A stretch of DNA of 64,000 bases, taken from Petaurus breviceps papuanus (taxonomy: Eukaryota > Chordata > Mammalia > Diprotodontia > Petauridae). Within the stretch, counting starts at the first letter, position 1, and every line of letters begins with the position of its first letter. The stretch is from contig JAMXIF010000042.1 in NCBI GenBank assembly GCA_028583685.1, positions 19,335,666 through 19,399,665 of the forward strand, in the 5' to 3' direction. The notes under the pieces were generated by a model. That model saw only the letters and a program-made list of their open reading frames with translations. It was not told where the DNA came from and searched no databases. Below, piece by piece: positions 20,920 through 30,879 of the stretch. Made by a program: the position numbers and the translations under genes.

Positions 20920-22115
20920 ATTTCTTTTAACTTTATTCTTTAAAACTCATCGTACTTTGTGCTTCTGCACAATATCTCTCCCAGGACAATTACATACTAA
21001 AATGTTGTGATCGGTAATGAATATAGTTCTCCAGGTGAGACAGAGAGCTAGTAATTAAACAGTAGTAATTCCATCCCGTTTGATTTATATTTGGCTGTCC
21101 AGTAATGAAACCCAGTCTTCTATTTTCCTCTTGCATGGCACCAATAGAATTGGCCTTTAAGGATTATCCTTTAAATCTCCTTTTATGGTCACTCGATGTT
21201 ATGGATGTATTTTCCAACATATTACATCAGCTTTTGTGATTCTCTCATTTGAAAAATAATTGAAAGCTACTGGCCAAATACTAATTCCAAGATTACAGAT
21301 ACCTGACAGGCATTTTGACAAGCACCACTTTGCCAACCCTCTCATTTATGGTTTCCTTGACGAAAGCTCAGAAATTCTTGGCCTTAGTACAAGGTTTGGG
21401 TGGACAATTCCTATGAGCATCAACAAGAGTTAAAGGAACCGAGTGCTATGGAGCCAAATAAAAAATGCCTGCTATTAAAAAAAAGTTTTTAAGCAATTCT
21501 GAAAAATCTCCTCAAATAAAAAATACCTAAAGTACCTTCTCTTTGTAAGTAGCAGGCATTTGTGCCATATTTCACATACTCACAAAGAAAAAATAAAAAT
21601 AATACAATTCACAGTTCTGATGCAGAAGTTTTCCCTTGGAGCAATGATATATAAAAACATAAGCTTTACTGTCCTCAATTGACTTTATGGATTCCTAAGC
21701 TTAAGATCTATGTGATTTTAAAGAATAATTAACAATTTCCATTTTCATATGTAAAAATCTTCAGGTACAGTTTTATTCTGACAGTCAAAAGCCAATCAAT
21801 CTTGCTCTCAAATGCTAATACGAGCAATTAAAAGTAACATTAATTGAAATACTGCAGGGGCTGTTAAGTCTGCTCTCCCCCACCTCCCTTACTTTAACCT
21901 CATGGCAATACCAATTTAGAGTACTAATTAGTGAGTCGCCCCTTTGTCTGATCAATCTTTGGAAGGGAGAGTTGGCCTTTAAAGCCCAACAGAGAGCTGC
22001 AGATGGCCAAAGCACGTTGAGGAAGTCTGTGTGCCAGCATCCAGGATGTTTATTTCACCTGGTAGACCAAATGTGACAGGGCATTTTATTTACAGTGTGA
22101 ATATTAATTTTCCTT
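20920..22115. other. Repeat-poor block, candidate enhancer cluster
   Basis: About 1.2 kb with no recognisable repeats and a dense set of AT-rich homeodomain-type words ('agctagtaattaaac', 'gagcaattaaaagtaac', 'attaattgaaa', 'gtactaattagtg'). At 21,780-22,020 these sit together with 'agccaatcaatc', 'tgatcaatctttgg' (TCF/LEF-like), the E-box 'cagatg' and 'cacgttg'. No coding frame. This layout is typical of developmental enhancers in gene deserts, but conservation and activity are inferred. Confidence 0.45.
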
Positions 22116-22975
22116 CTTTTTTTTTTGGTGGAGAAAATGCAGAGCTCATTTGTATTGTTGTAAAAACTTGTAAATATGCCCTGTAGGATAAATAATATTC
22201 AAAACAACATCCTAATTAAAAGGAAAACTGAGTTGTCTTGCACAATAATATGAGGGCACATAAATTGTAAATAAGATATATTGTGAAAATGAAAAAGACA
22301 GGCTGGATAGGAAAGGAATGCAATAAGATTTTGAACTAGGCTTTTGAATGAACACAAATTGTAAGATAATGTCTCATTGAACAATAAAAATAAACAACCA
22401 TTGGCAAAGATGTAATGGAATTTCCTATGGATACTATTTTTATCTTAATATGATTTTCCCCAGTAACTCCACTATAAGTCATTTCTCTTTCCCTTTGTCC
22501 AAAATCACCAGGGTGTTTTCATTGTTGGTGTTACTCAAGTGCAACCATGAAAACAACTCAGAAACCACCTGAAAATGCAGAAGGGTGGCATCATAGACTC
22601 ATAAGGACCATCATTCTACCCCCAACAAGAATGTCCAGAACTGCACAGTTGTCCCTAAAGTCACTGGTCATGGGAATGGAATGGGAATACAGACAAACAC
22701 TAAACTCATGAGACCTGAATTCACCAACCAACTAAATGCTTCCAAGGGGACCATTCTATGGCCTTCAGGTTGGAGAAGTGATGCAGTGAAGGTAGCTGTA
22801 AGGGGATCATGGTATGGGCTCCCATGAACACATGGAGATTTCCTAAGGGTCTGGCTCTTTTAAGACTTGGAATGTCATTCCTCCCACCTTGTTAATAAGT
22901 TCTGGAGCCTCCCAAGGACTGGAAATGAGAAAGACATGCCCAAACAAGAGAGAAAGGCTAAAGGTTATGAGGTTG
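22116..22975. other. Intergenic DNA, nothing recognised
   Basis: Single-copy-looking sequence with no convincing gene or repeat. Confidence 0.5.
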
Positions 22976-22979
22976 ACAT

Positions 22980-23262
22980 GAATATTCTTCCCCAGTGAAC
23001 CCTCCTCTGATCTCCTCAGCTAATATTGTTCTCTCTTTTCTCATATTTTCTGGGGGGAAGGGTTGGGGAGTTCTTTTCCTTTCTACCATTTTATTTTTTT
23101 ATGATATTTATTCACTTACTTACTGTGTTCTTCCTGGCAAAAAGTAAGTACCTTGAGGGCAGGAAATGTTTGATTTTATATATATATATATATACCCATT
23201 GTGTAGTTTAGTGTCTTGCACACAGCAGGAATTTGATATGTCTTTTGAACTGAATTAAATTG
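22980..23262 (+). repeat. L2-type LINE 3' end
   Basis: 'aagtaccttgagggcaggaa', 'gtttagtgtcttgcacacag' and 'caggaatttgatatgtcttt' are the L2 tail. A TA microsatellite at 23,177-23,195 sits inside it. Confidence 0.7.
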
Positions 23263-23459
23263 AATTCCCTTAGCCACAGAGGTCTCTTAGCAACTTTCTC
23301 TTAGTAGATGCATGTAGCAAGCATTTATTCCATGCCTATCATGTGCATATTCCTAGATTATGTGAGACCTACTAGGAAAATACAAAATAAAACAATTCCT
23401 CTTCTCTCAAAAGTTTATAATCTAATTGTAAATCTAAACATGCAAATAAGTAACAGTAA

Positions 23460-23660
23460 AAGGTAGTATTTCTACATCTTTAAGGTTAACAAAGCACTTT
23501 TCTTACCTTAACCCTGTGAAGTAGGAAGTTCTATAATCCCCCTTTTATAGATGAGGAAACTGAGGTTAGGAGGGAAAACAACTTGCCTATATGCACACAA
23601 TTGGCAACAGTGCTTAAAGCCTAGGTTTTTGACTCTTGAGTCCAAGGGTCTTTACAATAT
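23460..23660 (-). repeat. MIR-type SINE, reverse
   Basis: 'agcacttttcttaccttaac', 'agatgaggaaactgaggtta', 'acttgcctatatgcacacaa' and 'tttgactcttgagtccaag' are antisense MIR words. Confidence 0.75.
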
Positions 23661-23664
23661 CTGT

Positions 23665-24114
23665 GGTACAAGCAAATTGTAATGCCAAGCACAAGCAACT
23701 TCCAGGTTTAGATTCCAAACATAGCAAACTCCATTTATTCAGTGACAGATTAAGGCAAATCATTCATAGAAAATCAAAATACAAGGTAAAGCAGTCATTT
23801 AGATAAGTTCTCCATTCAATCACAAAGTACAAAGGTCCAAGTACTCCACCACTACTCAGTACATTTATTTAGTCAATCACAGACTCTTCCCTATTCAACC
23901 AGAGATTAGTTTCCATTCATAAACAGTACATTCATTTGGTCAGTCACAAAATATAAAAGTCAAACGTTTTCCACCCCTGGATCACAACTGAATTACAATA
24001 CCACCCATCACCACCAAGCATCTTCTCAAAGCAGCAGTGGAGAGCACAAAAGGCCATCTACCCCTAAGCTACATCAGGGTCATGTTCTTCAGTAAAGGAG
24101 GATATGGGTTAAAT
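23665..24114. repeat. Unidentified sequence with diverged internal repeats
   Basis: Words of the type 'tcaatcacaaagtacaaagg' (about 23,817) recur as 'tcagtcacaaaatataaaag' (about 23,940), and 'attcatt', 'attcaac' and 'ttagtcaatcacag' recur between them. It may be a decayed tandem or LTR-type repeat. I cannot assign a family. Confidence 0.35.
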
Positions 24115-24124
24115 GTTAAGATCC

Positions 24125-24282
24125 CAGGGTGGCCGGGTGGCTCAGCGAGTAAGAGCACCAGCTCCAGTGTCGGGATGATCTGAAGATCGAATCCCAGGCT
24201 CAGATACTCAGCACCACACCCAGAAATAACTGGCCGTGTAACCTTGAGCAAGTTACTTAACCCCGATTGCTTAAAAAAAAAA
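24125..24282 (+). repeat. Young WSINE1-like SINE
   Basis: 'ggtggccgggtggctcagcg', 'ctccagtgtcgggatgatct', 'cagcaccacacccagaaata', A-tail. It is flanked by 'gttaagatcc' (24,115-24,124 and 24,283-24,292). Confidence 0.92.
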
Positions 24283-24292
24283 GTTAAGATCC

Positions 24293-24768
24293 TTCCTACA
24301 TGTAAAATTCTGTAATATCTTGTATAACGGGGAAAAAAAGAAGGGGTTAAATGAGTAAAATGAGGGGGTGGAATTAAATTATCTCTAAGGACCCTTCCAT
24401 ATATAAAATTCTCACTTAAACTTTTTTTTTGCCTTCCAAAAAAAAAAAAAATCTAGCCCGCATAAAAAATTCTGTAATATCTCAAACAATTAAAGAAAAA
24501 GTAAATACTTCATATCCTGTTGGAGAGAAAGTTAGAATAAGAATTAACAAGTAATTAAAGATGTCATTCAAAGTTATCATTCAACATTTTTTGGACTAGA
24601 CCTATGATTACCATTACTGTATGAAACTTGCAGTAAAGGAACTCCATTCTTATAGACATTCATAATCTTGTGTAGATAATAATGTGATTTAATTATGAAT
24701 TCTGCCCCATTGGGACCATAAGCATGAATAATTTTTCTCCAAGCTTGAGTTATCCCAGGTCACTATTT
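24293..24768 (-). other. Region 3' of GBA3: likely 3' UTR and flank
   Basis: This stretch directly follows the GBA3 stop on the minus strand, so some of it must be the 3' UTR if the gene is expressed. A possible minus-strand poly(A) signal ATTAAA lies at 24,688-24,693, about 75 nt past the stop. I see no strong GU-rich element after it, so the true cleavage site is open. T- and A-runs near 24,421-24,450 are not helpful. Confidence 0.35.
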
Positions 24769-24971
24769 CTACAGGGGTCCTTTGATTCCATTATTCTGGA
24801 TGATCTTAGCATACTCCATCGCTGACTTGTAAGGAACCCGAGGTAGAGTTGGATTTTCAAAATCAATGTGGTAGAGACCAAATCTACTACTAAATCCTTC
24901 AATCCACTCAAAGTTATCCAGAAGAGACCAGACGCAATATAACTGAAGATTGACTTTATCAAGATGGATAG
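24769..24971 (-). CDS. GBA3: Terminal coding exon of GBA3 (cytosolic beta-glucosidase, GH1)
   Basis: The exon encodes the last 67 residues of a family 1 glycoside hydrolase, from A-I-H-L-D-K-V to N-N-G-I-K-G-P-L and a TAG stop (24,769-24,771). GBA3 hydrolyses beta-glucosides and related xenobiotic glycosides in the cytosol; there is no signal peptide or membrane segment in the known protein. The segment carries the GH1 signature W-S-L-L-D-N-F-E-W, whose Trp and Glu equal human Trp417 and Glu424 of the sugar-binding pocket. By memory alignment to human GBA3 it covers residues 403-469 with no indel, and motifs such as R-V-P-Y and E-Y-A-K-I-I favour GBA3 over LCTL or KLB. The acceptor is clean: a T/G-rich tract, then 'taattacag' before 24,971. 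The exon starts in phase 1, the missing G completing an Ala codon. The Tyr equivalent to human 456 is TAT here. The frame is open and looks functional. Upstream exons are not in the window. Confidence 0.92.
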
Positions 24972-25045
24972 CTGTAATTACAAACAAACAAACAAAAAAT
25001 TAATGCTTATATAAGATTTAGAAAAAAAGAAAATACTTAGTATTT
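24972..25045 (-). promoter_or_regulatory. GBA3: GBA3 3' splice acceptor and polypyrimidine tract
   Basis: On the minus strand a T-run with G interruptions precedes 'taattac' and the AG at 24,972-24,973. A branch-point-like 'cattaat' lies about 35-40 nt upstream of the AG. Spacing and composition fit a normal acceptor and fix the exon boundary. Confidence 0.75.
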
Positions 25046-25049
25046 ACAT

Positions 25050-25290
25050 GATGGCTAAATGTTTGTGAAGGACAAAATTTACCAAATCATTTCTTTTCAT
25101 TCTCACAACAGCCTTGTATGATTAGTGCTAGAGATACTATAATCCCCATTACAGATGCTAAAAATGAGGTTAGAGGGATGAGGTACCCATGGTCATCCAT
25201 CTTCTATCAGAAGCAAGATTTAAACCTAAGTCTTCCAGACTCCAAGTCAAAAAGATCCTTTCCATTTAACATCATTGCTTCTCTAAGGTA
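25050..25290 (-). repeat. MIR-type SINE, reverse, in GBA3 intron
   Basis: 'cacaacagccttgtatgatt', 'aaaaatgaggttagagggat', 'cctaagtcttccagactcca' and 'cctttccatttaacatcatt' are antisense MIR-type words. Confidence 0.7.
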
Positions 25291-25324
25291 GGCTTCATGG
25301 GAACAGGACCTACTGAATGTATAT

Positions 25325-25695
25325 CAAAGGCCTCAAATATCAATCAAGCAATTATTAAGCATTTGACTGTGTGTCAGGTACACTCTAAGGTGCTGGGGAC
25401 AAAGAGACAAAAAGCAAGCACTACCTGCCCTACATTCTACCATGACAAACAACTCATGCACACACAATATTTACAGCATGCACACAAAGTCAGTATGAAG
25501 AAGAAGGGAGCCCATAGCTAGGCAGATAGGGAAAGGCCTCATGCAGGAGGTGGTATTAGAGCTGAATCCTGAAAGAAGCTACAGTTTCTATGAACAGGCC
25601 CAGAGACAATGCCAGGTATGAAGAGCAGCAGGACAGTTAGCTTGGCTTGGATGCAGAGTTTTAAAGGGAAATAATGTGTTACAAACCTGAAAAGG
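25325..25695 (+). repeat. Old interspersed repeat (same family as 19.2-20.0 kb)
   Basis: 'caagcaattattaagcattt', 'gtgctggggacaaagagaca', 'aaggcctcatgcaggaggtg' and 'agagctgaatcctgaaagaa' are words of an ancient multicopy element. It seems to continue at 26,380-26,700 past an L2/SINE block. The family name is uncertain. Confidence 0.4.
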
Positions 25696-25739
25696 TAGTC
25701 TGAAGGCTACAGAGGAGCTCAGATTCTCCCTTCCCCTTT

Positions 25740-26378
25740 GCCATATCCCTTGCCTGGGCTGCTTGACTACTCAGTGTCTGAATGAGGTAAAAGTCAATAA
25801 TTCCATTTGTTCTGATGAGATGAAGACCCACCAGGCCCTGCCATCTGCCCTGCCTTTATGCCTATCATTCCCCTAACACTATCATCTTAACTACTTAAGT
25901 AACCTAAGGACCTCTGGGCTTTGCCATCTGTCCCACCACTGCCTCCTTAGGAATAATGGACTTTTCATCTACCCAGAAGCTGACCTTTCTTTTATATGTT
26001 GTCTCTCCCAATTATCCATATGAGTTCCATAAAAGAAGGGTCTATCTAGCTTTTTTTATGTTCCCAATGCTTGGCACATTTGTTCAGTCATTTTTCAATC
26101 ATTTCTGACTTTTGTGACCCCTTTTGGAGTTTTCTTGGCAAAGATTCTAGAGTGGTTTTCCATTTCCTTCTCCTGCTTGTTTTTATAAATGAAGAACTGA
26201 GGAAAACAAGGTTAAGATACTTGCCCAGAGTCACATAGCTAATAAGTGTCTAAGGCCAGATTTGAGCCCAAGATGAGTCTTCCTGACTCCAGGCCTGGCA
26301 ATCTACCCACTGCACCACCTAGCTGCCCTGACTTGGCACATAGTAAGTACTTAATAAATCCTTTTTTATTTTTTCATT
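25740..26378 (+). repeat. L2/L3-type LINE tail interrupted by a SINE
   Basis: 25,840-26,079 holds 'gctgacctttcttttatatg', 'gttgtctctcccaattatcc' and 'cccaatgcttggcacat'. After the SINE at 26,080-26,331 the tail resumes with 'cttggcacatagtaagtact' and 'taataaat'. The split word is completed across the SINE. Confidence 0.7.
26080..26331 (-). repeat. Marsupial tRNA-type SINE, reverse
   Basis: 'ttggagttttcttggcaaag', 'gattctagagtggttttcca', 'agtcacatagctaataagtg' and 'accacctagctgccc'. It is flanked by the 10-bp duplication 'cttggcacat' (26,070-26,079 and 26,332-26,341), which is LINE sequence. Confidence 0.88.
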
Positions 26379-26379
26379 C

Positions 26380-26700
26380 CTATAGATAAAAGGGAAAAAC
26401 TAGAGCTTTTTGATCCAAGGAATGATAAGATCAGTCCTGTGTTTTAGGAATATTGTTTCAGTAGTTGTATAGAGGGTTGATTAGAGTCACTTCAGGCAAG
26501 GAGGCCAACTAGAAAAATATTGAACGGGAAAGACATGACAAGGCACTAAACCAGGGTAGGAGATGCAGGAATGATACAAAGAAAAGGATAGGTGAAAAAG
26601 CTTTTTGGAAAGTCAAATCCACAAGATGTGGTAACTGACTAGATATAGGGGGAGAAAGAGGTTGAGGGAATGGCAGAGGCGGAGGTGGAGAATAAGCCTA
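26380..26700 (+). repeat. Old interspersed repeat, probable continuation
   Basis: 'ccaaggaatgataagatcag', 'tcacttcaggcaaggaggcc' and 'tgtggtaactgactagatat' match the next part of the element seen at 25,325-25,695, so the L2-type insertion splits it. Confidence 0.35.
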
Positions 26701-26751
26701 TAAGTGAGGTATTAAACTCTTTGAGAAAGAAAAGAGAATGACCCTGAGTTA

Positions 26752-26798
<47 letters not shown>

Positions 26799-26808
26799 NN
26801 NNNNNNNN

Positions 26809-26855
<47 letters not shown>

Positions 26856-26867
26856 CACTACTACTAC
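26752..26867. repeat. ACT trinucleotide array with assembly gap
   Basis: Almost pure 'act' units on both sides of ten Ns at 26,799-26,808, with a single 'acc' variant near the end. The reverse complement is the same class as the TAG arrays at 8.5 and 16.4 kb. The true length is unknown because of the gap. Confidence 0.97.
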
Positions 26868-27375
26868 AAGAATCCAGAGTGAATGATAAAGACAGACAGT
26901 GAACCTCTGAACAAAAGAGGTTGCCAGTGATGGTGGCAAAGGGAATTCTGGAAGTGGCAATTAAGAGCAAATCATAAATCTCTTCCTTCTCCTGGCCTGG
27001 GGGGCAGGGGTGGGGGTGACAGAGGGCAGAGGGAATTAGGGTTAGTGGTACACCCAGTGCTGGAGAGGGTCACCAGGGATACAGGATAACCCAGAAGGAG
27101 ACAGATCTTTGAGATTTAGATTGAGGTTGAGTTTGTTAACTGGGAGCAGGGGTTCCAGAGGGCCCAGTGGAATGGGGCAACAGAGGATAATATAGAATGC
27201 AAAGCGATAAGATTGAGGGATAGGGATGAGAGTATGGAGAGAGGTAGGGGAAAAAAGTACCTTTATCTCAGCAGACAATTCTGAATCACAGGAATAGCGG
27301 CAGCAACACAGAACCCTGTGTAATGGATCTTTTGTTTTTCTTTTTTTTTTTTAATTAAGTACTACACTACAGATT
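26868..27375. other. Intronic DNA, nothing recognised
   Basis: GA-rich single-copy-looking stretch with a T-run near 27,340. No gene or named repeat supported. Confidence 0.45.
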
Positions 27376-27379
27376 AGGA

Positions 27380-27548
27380 CATATGCATTGTGCTACCAGT
27401 TCTACCACTAATTAAATGTGCTACCTTAAGTGAGTCACATGCCCTATTTCTGGACTTCATTTAGCATGTCTGTAAAACAAAATGAGAAGGTTGTACTCCT
27501 GGATACTCTAAGATCTTTTCCAGAGCTAATATTCTACAATTAATTCTA
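27380..27548 (+). repeat. MIR/THER-type SINE
   Basis: 'ttctaccactaattaaatgt', 'aagtgagtcacatgccctat' and 'gtctgtaaaacaaaatgaga', then 'agatcttttccagagctaat', follow a MIR/THER unit. Confidence 0.65.
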
Positions 27549-27559
27549 GCTGTGTTCCT

Positions 27560-28860
27560 TAAAAGCCTGTATACAAATCAACATTTTTCAGATCTGATCT
27601 CATTTCAAAAATACTAGAAGAGTTTTCCAGCTAAAGGAATCCCATAGGGAGGCTTTCAGTCAAATAAAGAATCACCCCATAAACATTCTAGTGTAAACCC
27701 TGCCTTTTTACCTATCAGCTTTCCTAAAGAGGCACACCTGAAGTTCACCTCTCCTCACAGTCTCCAGACCTTTGGAAATGATTTTCTTTGAGTATTATGC
27801 AGATTCCACAGATGAACAGTTCATAACGGTTAATTGACTCATATCCTCTTCCCTTTTGTGCCTGTTGGAGGCACACAAAGTCATTGGCGGAGAAAGTGCC
27901 TTGTGCCGTGACCTCGGGGCAGATATGAAGCAAAACGGGGTGGTTTGGCCCCTCTTGAATAAAGTATTGTTTGAAGATGGAAAACATGATATCCATGTAT
28001 ACTAGCCAAGTGTCAGGAGAAAGGGAACATTCATTGGATATTCCTTCTCCTATGTATGAACATTTTCCACGTCTTTTTTCCACTCCATCACCACCCCTGC
28101 CCTGAGATGGTCTGAAACTAAAAGAGCCTACTGGGAAGGGAGCTGGGTCTGAAACTTAATTTAAGTCCCCTGCATCTCTTAAAGAATCAAAAATGACAGC
28201 ATCTAAGTGTACAAAACCCTGAACACAACAACCGCCTTTGATGTGCCTGGTTTTTCAAACTGCTCACACAGAAGAATGGGCACCATCCCCCCTCCCTGCC
28301 TCTGCCATCAGGTCTGGAACTGTACTACTCAATAGCGAGTGTTGCCAGTGACAGAGCCAGACAGTGGCTGGAAATGCACGCAGTACCATTGATCACGCAC
28401 AAAAGCAGTGATTCATGTGCTAAACCCTGGGATAAAACGAGGCTGCTCCTGCCTCGAGGAAGGGACAAAAAGGTAATCTTGACAGTCTCATTGTTAACTG
28501 TCAGGGTTCCACAGCAGGCACTGAGACTCTGTTCGGAGACGCTGGGGCCCAGCTCTTCTTTTCCATCATGGGGCTGCTCAGGCAGAGCTCATCACCCGGT
28601 AGGTAGAGGCTGGAAACGAGCTTGCCGGAGCAGGCCACACTGGGCCACAGTGTGGGGGAAGATCGCAAACATACTCAGGAACCTCCACGCCTCTCTGCAT
28701 TCAATCTCGTTGGAAAGGGAAAGAAGTATCATCATGTGACCTGTCAGTGTGATTTATGAGGTCCCAAAATCTTAAAGAATAGGGGGAAAAAAACCACTTT
28801 TGTGTGTTCAATCTCCTCCTCTCGCCAGGGTTGAATGCAAAGATAACAGAGACTGACAGG
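27560..28860. other. Repeat-poor block, candidate conserved non-coding DNA in GBA3 intron
   Basis: About 1.3 kb without recognisable repeats and with higher GC than its surroundings, notably 28,280-28,680. Words include 'ggttaattgactcat' (about 27,829; homeodomain plus AP-1-like) and 'cattggcggagaaag' (about 27,882). Open frames of 112 (-) and 121 (+) codons overlap it, but neither looks like any protein I know nor has a visible splice context. Non-coding function is inference. Confidence 0.4.
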
Positions 28861-29311
28861 GATGATTGTGGGAACAAAGCAAAGTGGGATAAATATGATG
28901 GGCATCATGGTCGCTGTATTGTGTATCCTGCTTTTGGCTAGAAGGCAAGGAGGAAAAAGTCAGCAGGTTAGAAAGGAAAGCTCATATTTCCATAGTGATT
29001 TACCATTTAACAAAGAACTCTTCTATTCCATCTTGGAGCTAGGGACCAGGGAAGGGATGAAGAAATGCACTCAACTTCTTCCTTTCCATGGCATTAGGAC
29101 GATCACTGTGTTAAGTGATTTTGTTTAATTATTTTTCTTTGTTAAAAGGGAAGGATCACTATAGAGTGGGGATGAAAACATATCCAGAAATATCCATGAT
29201 ATAGAAACAAACAGAATGAATAAAACTGTTTTTTAAAAGATCTTTTTCACAATAGCACTAGGAAAGAGTTAATAAAAGTGATATCATCCCTATTTTACAG
29301 ATAAGGAAACT
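28861..29311. other. Intronic DNA, mostly unrecognised
   Basis: No gene seen. The end ('ccctattttacagataagga') is an antisense MIR core into which the next SINE inserted. Confidence 0.5.
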
Positions 29312-29562
29312 GTTCAGTTGTTGCTTCAGTTCTGTCTGACTCCTCGTGACCCCATTTGGAGTTTTCTTGGCAGAGATACTGGAGTGATTTGCCATTTCCT
29401 TCTCCAGCTCATTTTATAGATGAGGAAACTGAGGCAGACAGGGTTAAGTAACTTGCCCAGGGCTGCACAGTTGGTAAGTGTCTGAAGCCAGATTTGAACT
29501 CAGGAAGATGAAGTCTTCCTGACTCCAGGCCCAGCATACTATTCACTGTGCCACCTAGATGC
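29312..29562 (-). repeat. Marsupial tRNA-type SINE, reverse, inside an old MIR
   Basis: 'gaccccatttggagttttct', 'gagtgatttgccatttcctt', 'gatgaggaaactgaggcaga' and 'tgtgccacctagatgccc'. Flanks 'aaggaaact' (29,303-29,311) and 'aagaaaact' (29,564-29,572) look like a slightly decayed duplication inside the antisense MIR, which continues 'aaggtagggagaagtcaaat'. Confidence 0.85.
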
Positions 29563-29710
29563 CCAAGAAAACTAAGGTAGGGAGAAGTCAAATTATTTCA
29601 CCACAGTTACAACCTCCACTACAGAGATGTCAAACTTAAATAAAAGTGGTGGCTACCAACCCATAACTAAAGATCCCTGCAAGTCATGTTTTGTCTCAGA
29701 AAATCAAATA

Positions 29711-29874
29711 TGTGGGGTGGCTGCGTGGCACAGTGAGTGGAGCGCCAGCCCTGCAGTCAAGAACACCTGAGTTCAAGCCGGCCTCAGACACTTAGCACAG
29801 GGAACTGGCTGTGTGACCTTGGGCAAGTCATTTAATCCTGGTTCCCTGCTTTCCCTCAAAAAAATAAGAAAAAA
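29711..29874 (+). repeat. Marsupial SINE (older WSINE1-like subfamily)
   Basis: 'ggggtggctgcgtggcacag', 'cgccagccctgcagtcaaga', 'gtgtgaccttgggcaagtca', A-rich tail. It is flanked by 'aaatcaaata' (29,701-29,710 and 29,875-29,884). Confidence 0.88.
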
Positions 29875-29884
29875 AAATCAAATA

Positions 29885-30875
29885 CTTTATATATGTCTTT
29901 TTTTTATTAATACATCAACATATTAAAATCAGAGAGGAACTACATTTTTATCTGGTTCAGGTCACACTTGGGAGTGTTGTGGGCCCAATGTGATAAACAT
30001 TACCTCTACTCTAGTAAGTGGTAGAGCCTGGATTCATACCTAGGTCTCCTCACTAGCCTCATCCTAATACACCCTGCATCCACCTCTCTGCTTCTAATCA
30101 AGATGACAGGAGAAAACATCTGCCCAGCACACATGAATGCCCAGCTCCTATGTGGGATCCTTGGTAAGGCACTTCCAAATATAATGAATCTCATGCCAAT
30201 GCTGTGATTAAAACACAAAAACACATTAGCTGCTCATTATCTAAAGGCCCTGAGCAGAATTCTCTCAAGTTTCCAGTTAGGTTGGGCACCCGTTCTCCTC
30301 TGCTTGCTGCATGACTCCAAGATTGGAAAACAGGAGTCCCTCTGCCAGGGCCCAGTAGGGATTTGTGCCTCCATTACTGCCAAATAGGAATAGCCGTTGG
30401 TCTCCTAATTACACAGGACTTATATAAAAAGAATACCATGGTAGTAGGGGGCTGCCAGTCAATAGACCCAAGTCCCCTTAAAAAGAGCACCAAAGAAATA
30501 ACCGGGCAGAAAGAGAAGCAGTTTCCCAGAAACAAAGATGAGGAGGCCAAAGCCTTGGTACAGAATCATGTTCAGGGTTGTCCCTAGGGGAGAACAAGGC
30601 CTGGGGTCATCCTAGAACAGTATGTGGCCTGAGAGTTAAACATACTTTGTACTCTTCTCTTTCCCCTAACCTCAAGCCTACCACATCTGTGTCCAGGTTA
30701 AAACACACATTAAGTTTAGGCAGCCTTGAAGGGAAAAGGAAGTTTAAAAAAAAAAGCAAGGGGAGGGTAGAATATAATAATGTAATTAGCATCATCTTCA
30801 TTATCTACATGTATATGTATATATGAACACATATTTATATGTAAATAGATACGTAAATATATAAATTTGTTAGAA
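29885..30875. other. Intronic DNA, nothing recognised
   Basis: No supported gene. ATG-initiated frames on both strands overlap each other and carry no recognisable protein. A TA/TG-rich patch lies near 30,808-30,870. Confidence 0.45.
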
Positions 30876-30879
30876 TTTA

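Noticed and set aside
24750-24962. Alternative 70-codon minus frame overlapping the GBA3 exon
   Set aside because: A shadow in another frame; the GH1 match and splice acceptor fix the true frame.
27745-28083. 112-codon minus-strand frame as a possible GBA3 exon or new gene
   Set aside because: It matches no part of a GH1 enzyme and no protein I know. Kept only as part of a possible conserved non-coding block.
28374-28739. 121-codon plus-strand frame in the GC-richer patch
   Set aside because: Low-information protein with no motif and no promoter or splice evidence.
30281-30300. Possible 'ENG'-type GH1 block on the minus strand (plus 'cacccgttctcctc')
   Set aside because: It reads E-E-N-G-C with no further GH1 context on either side, so it is not the penultimate GBA3 exon.
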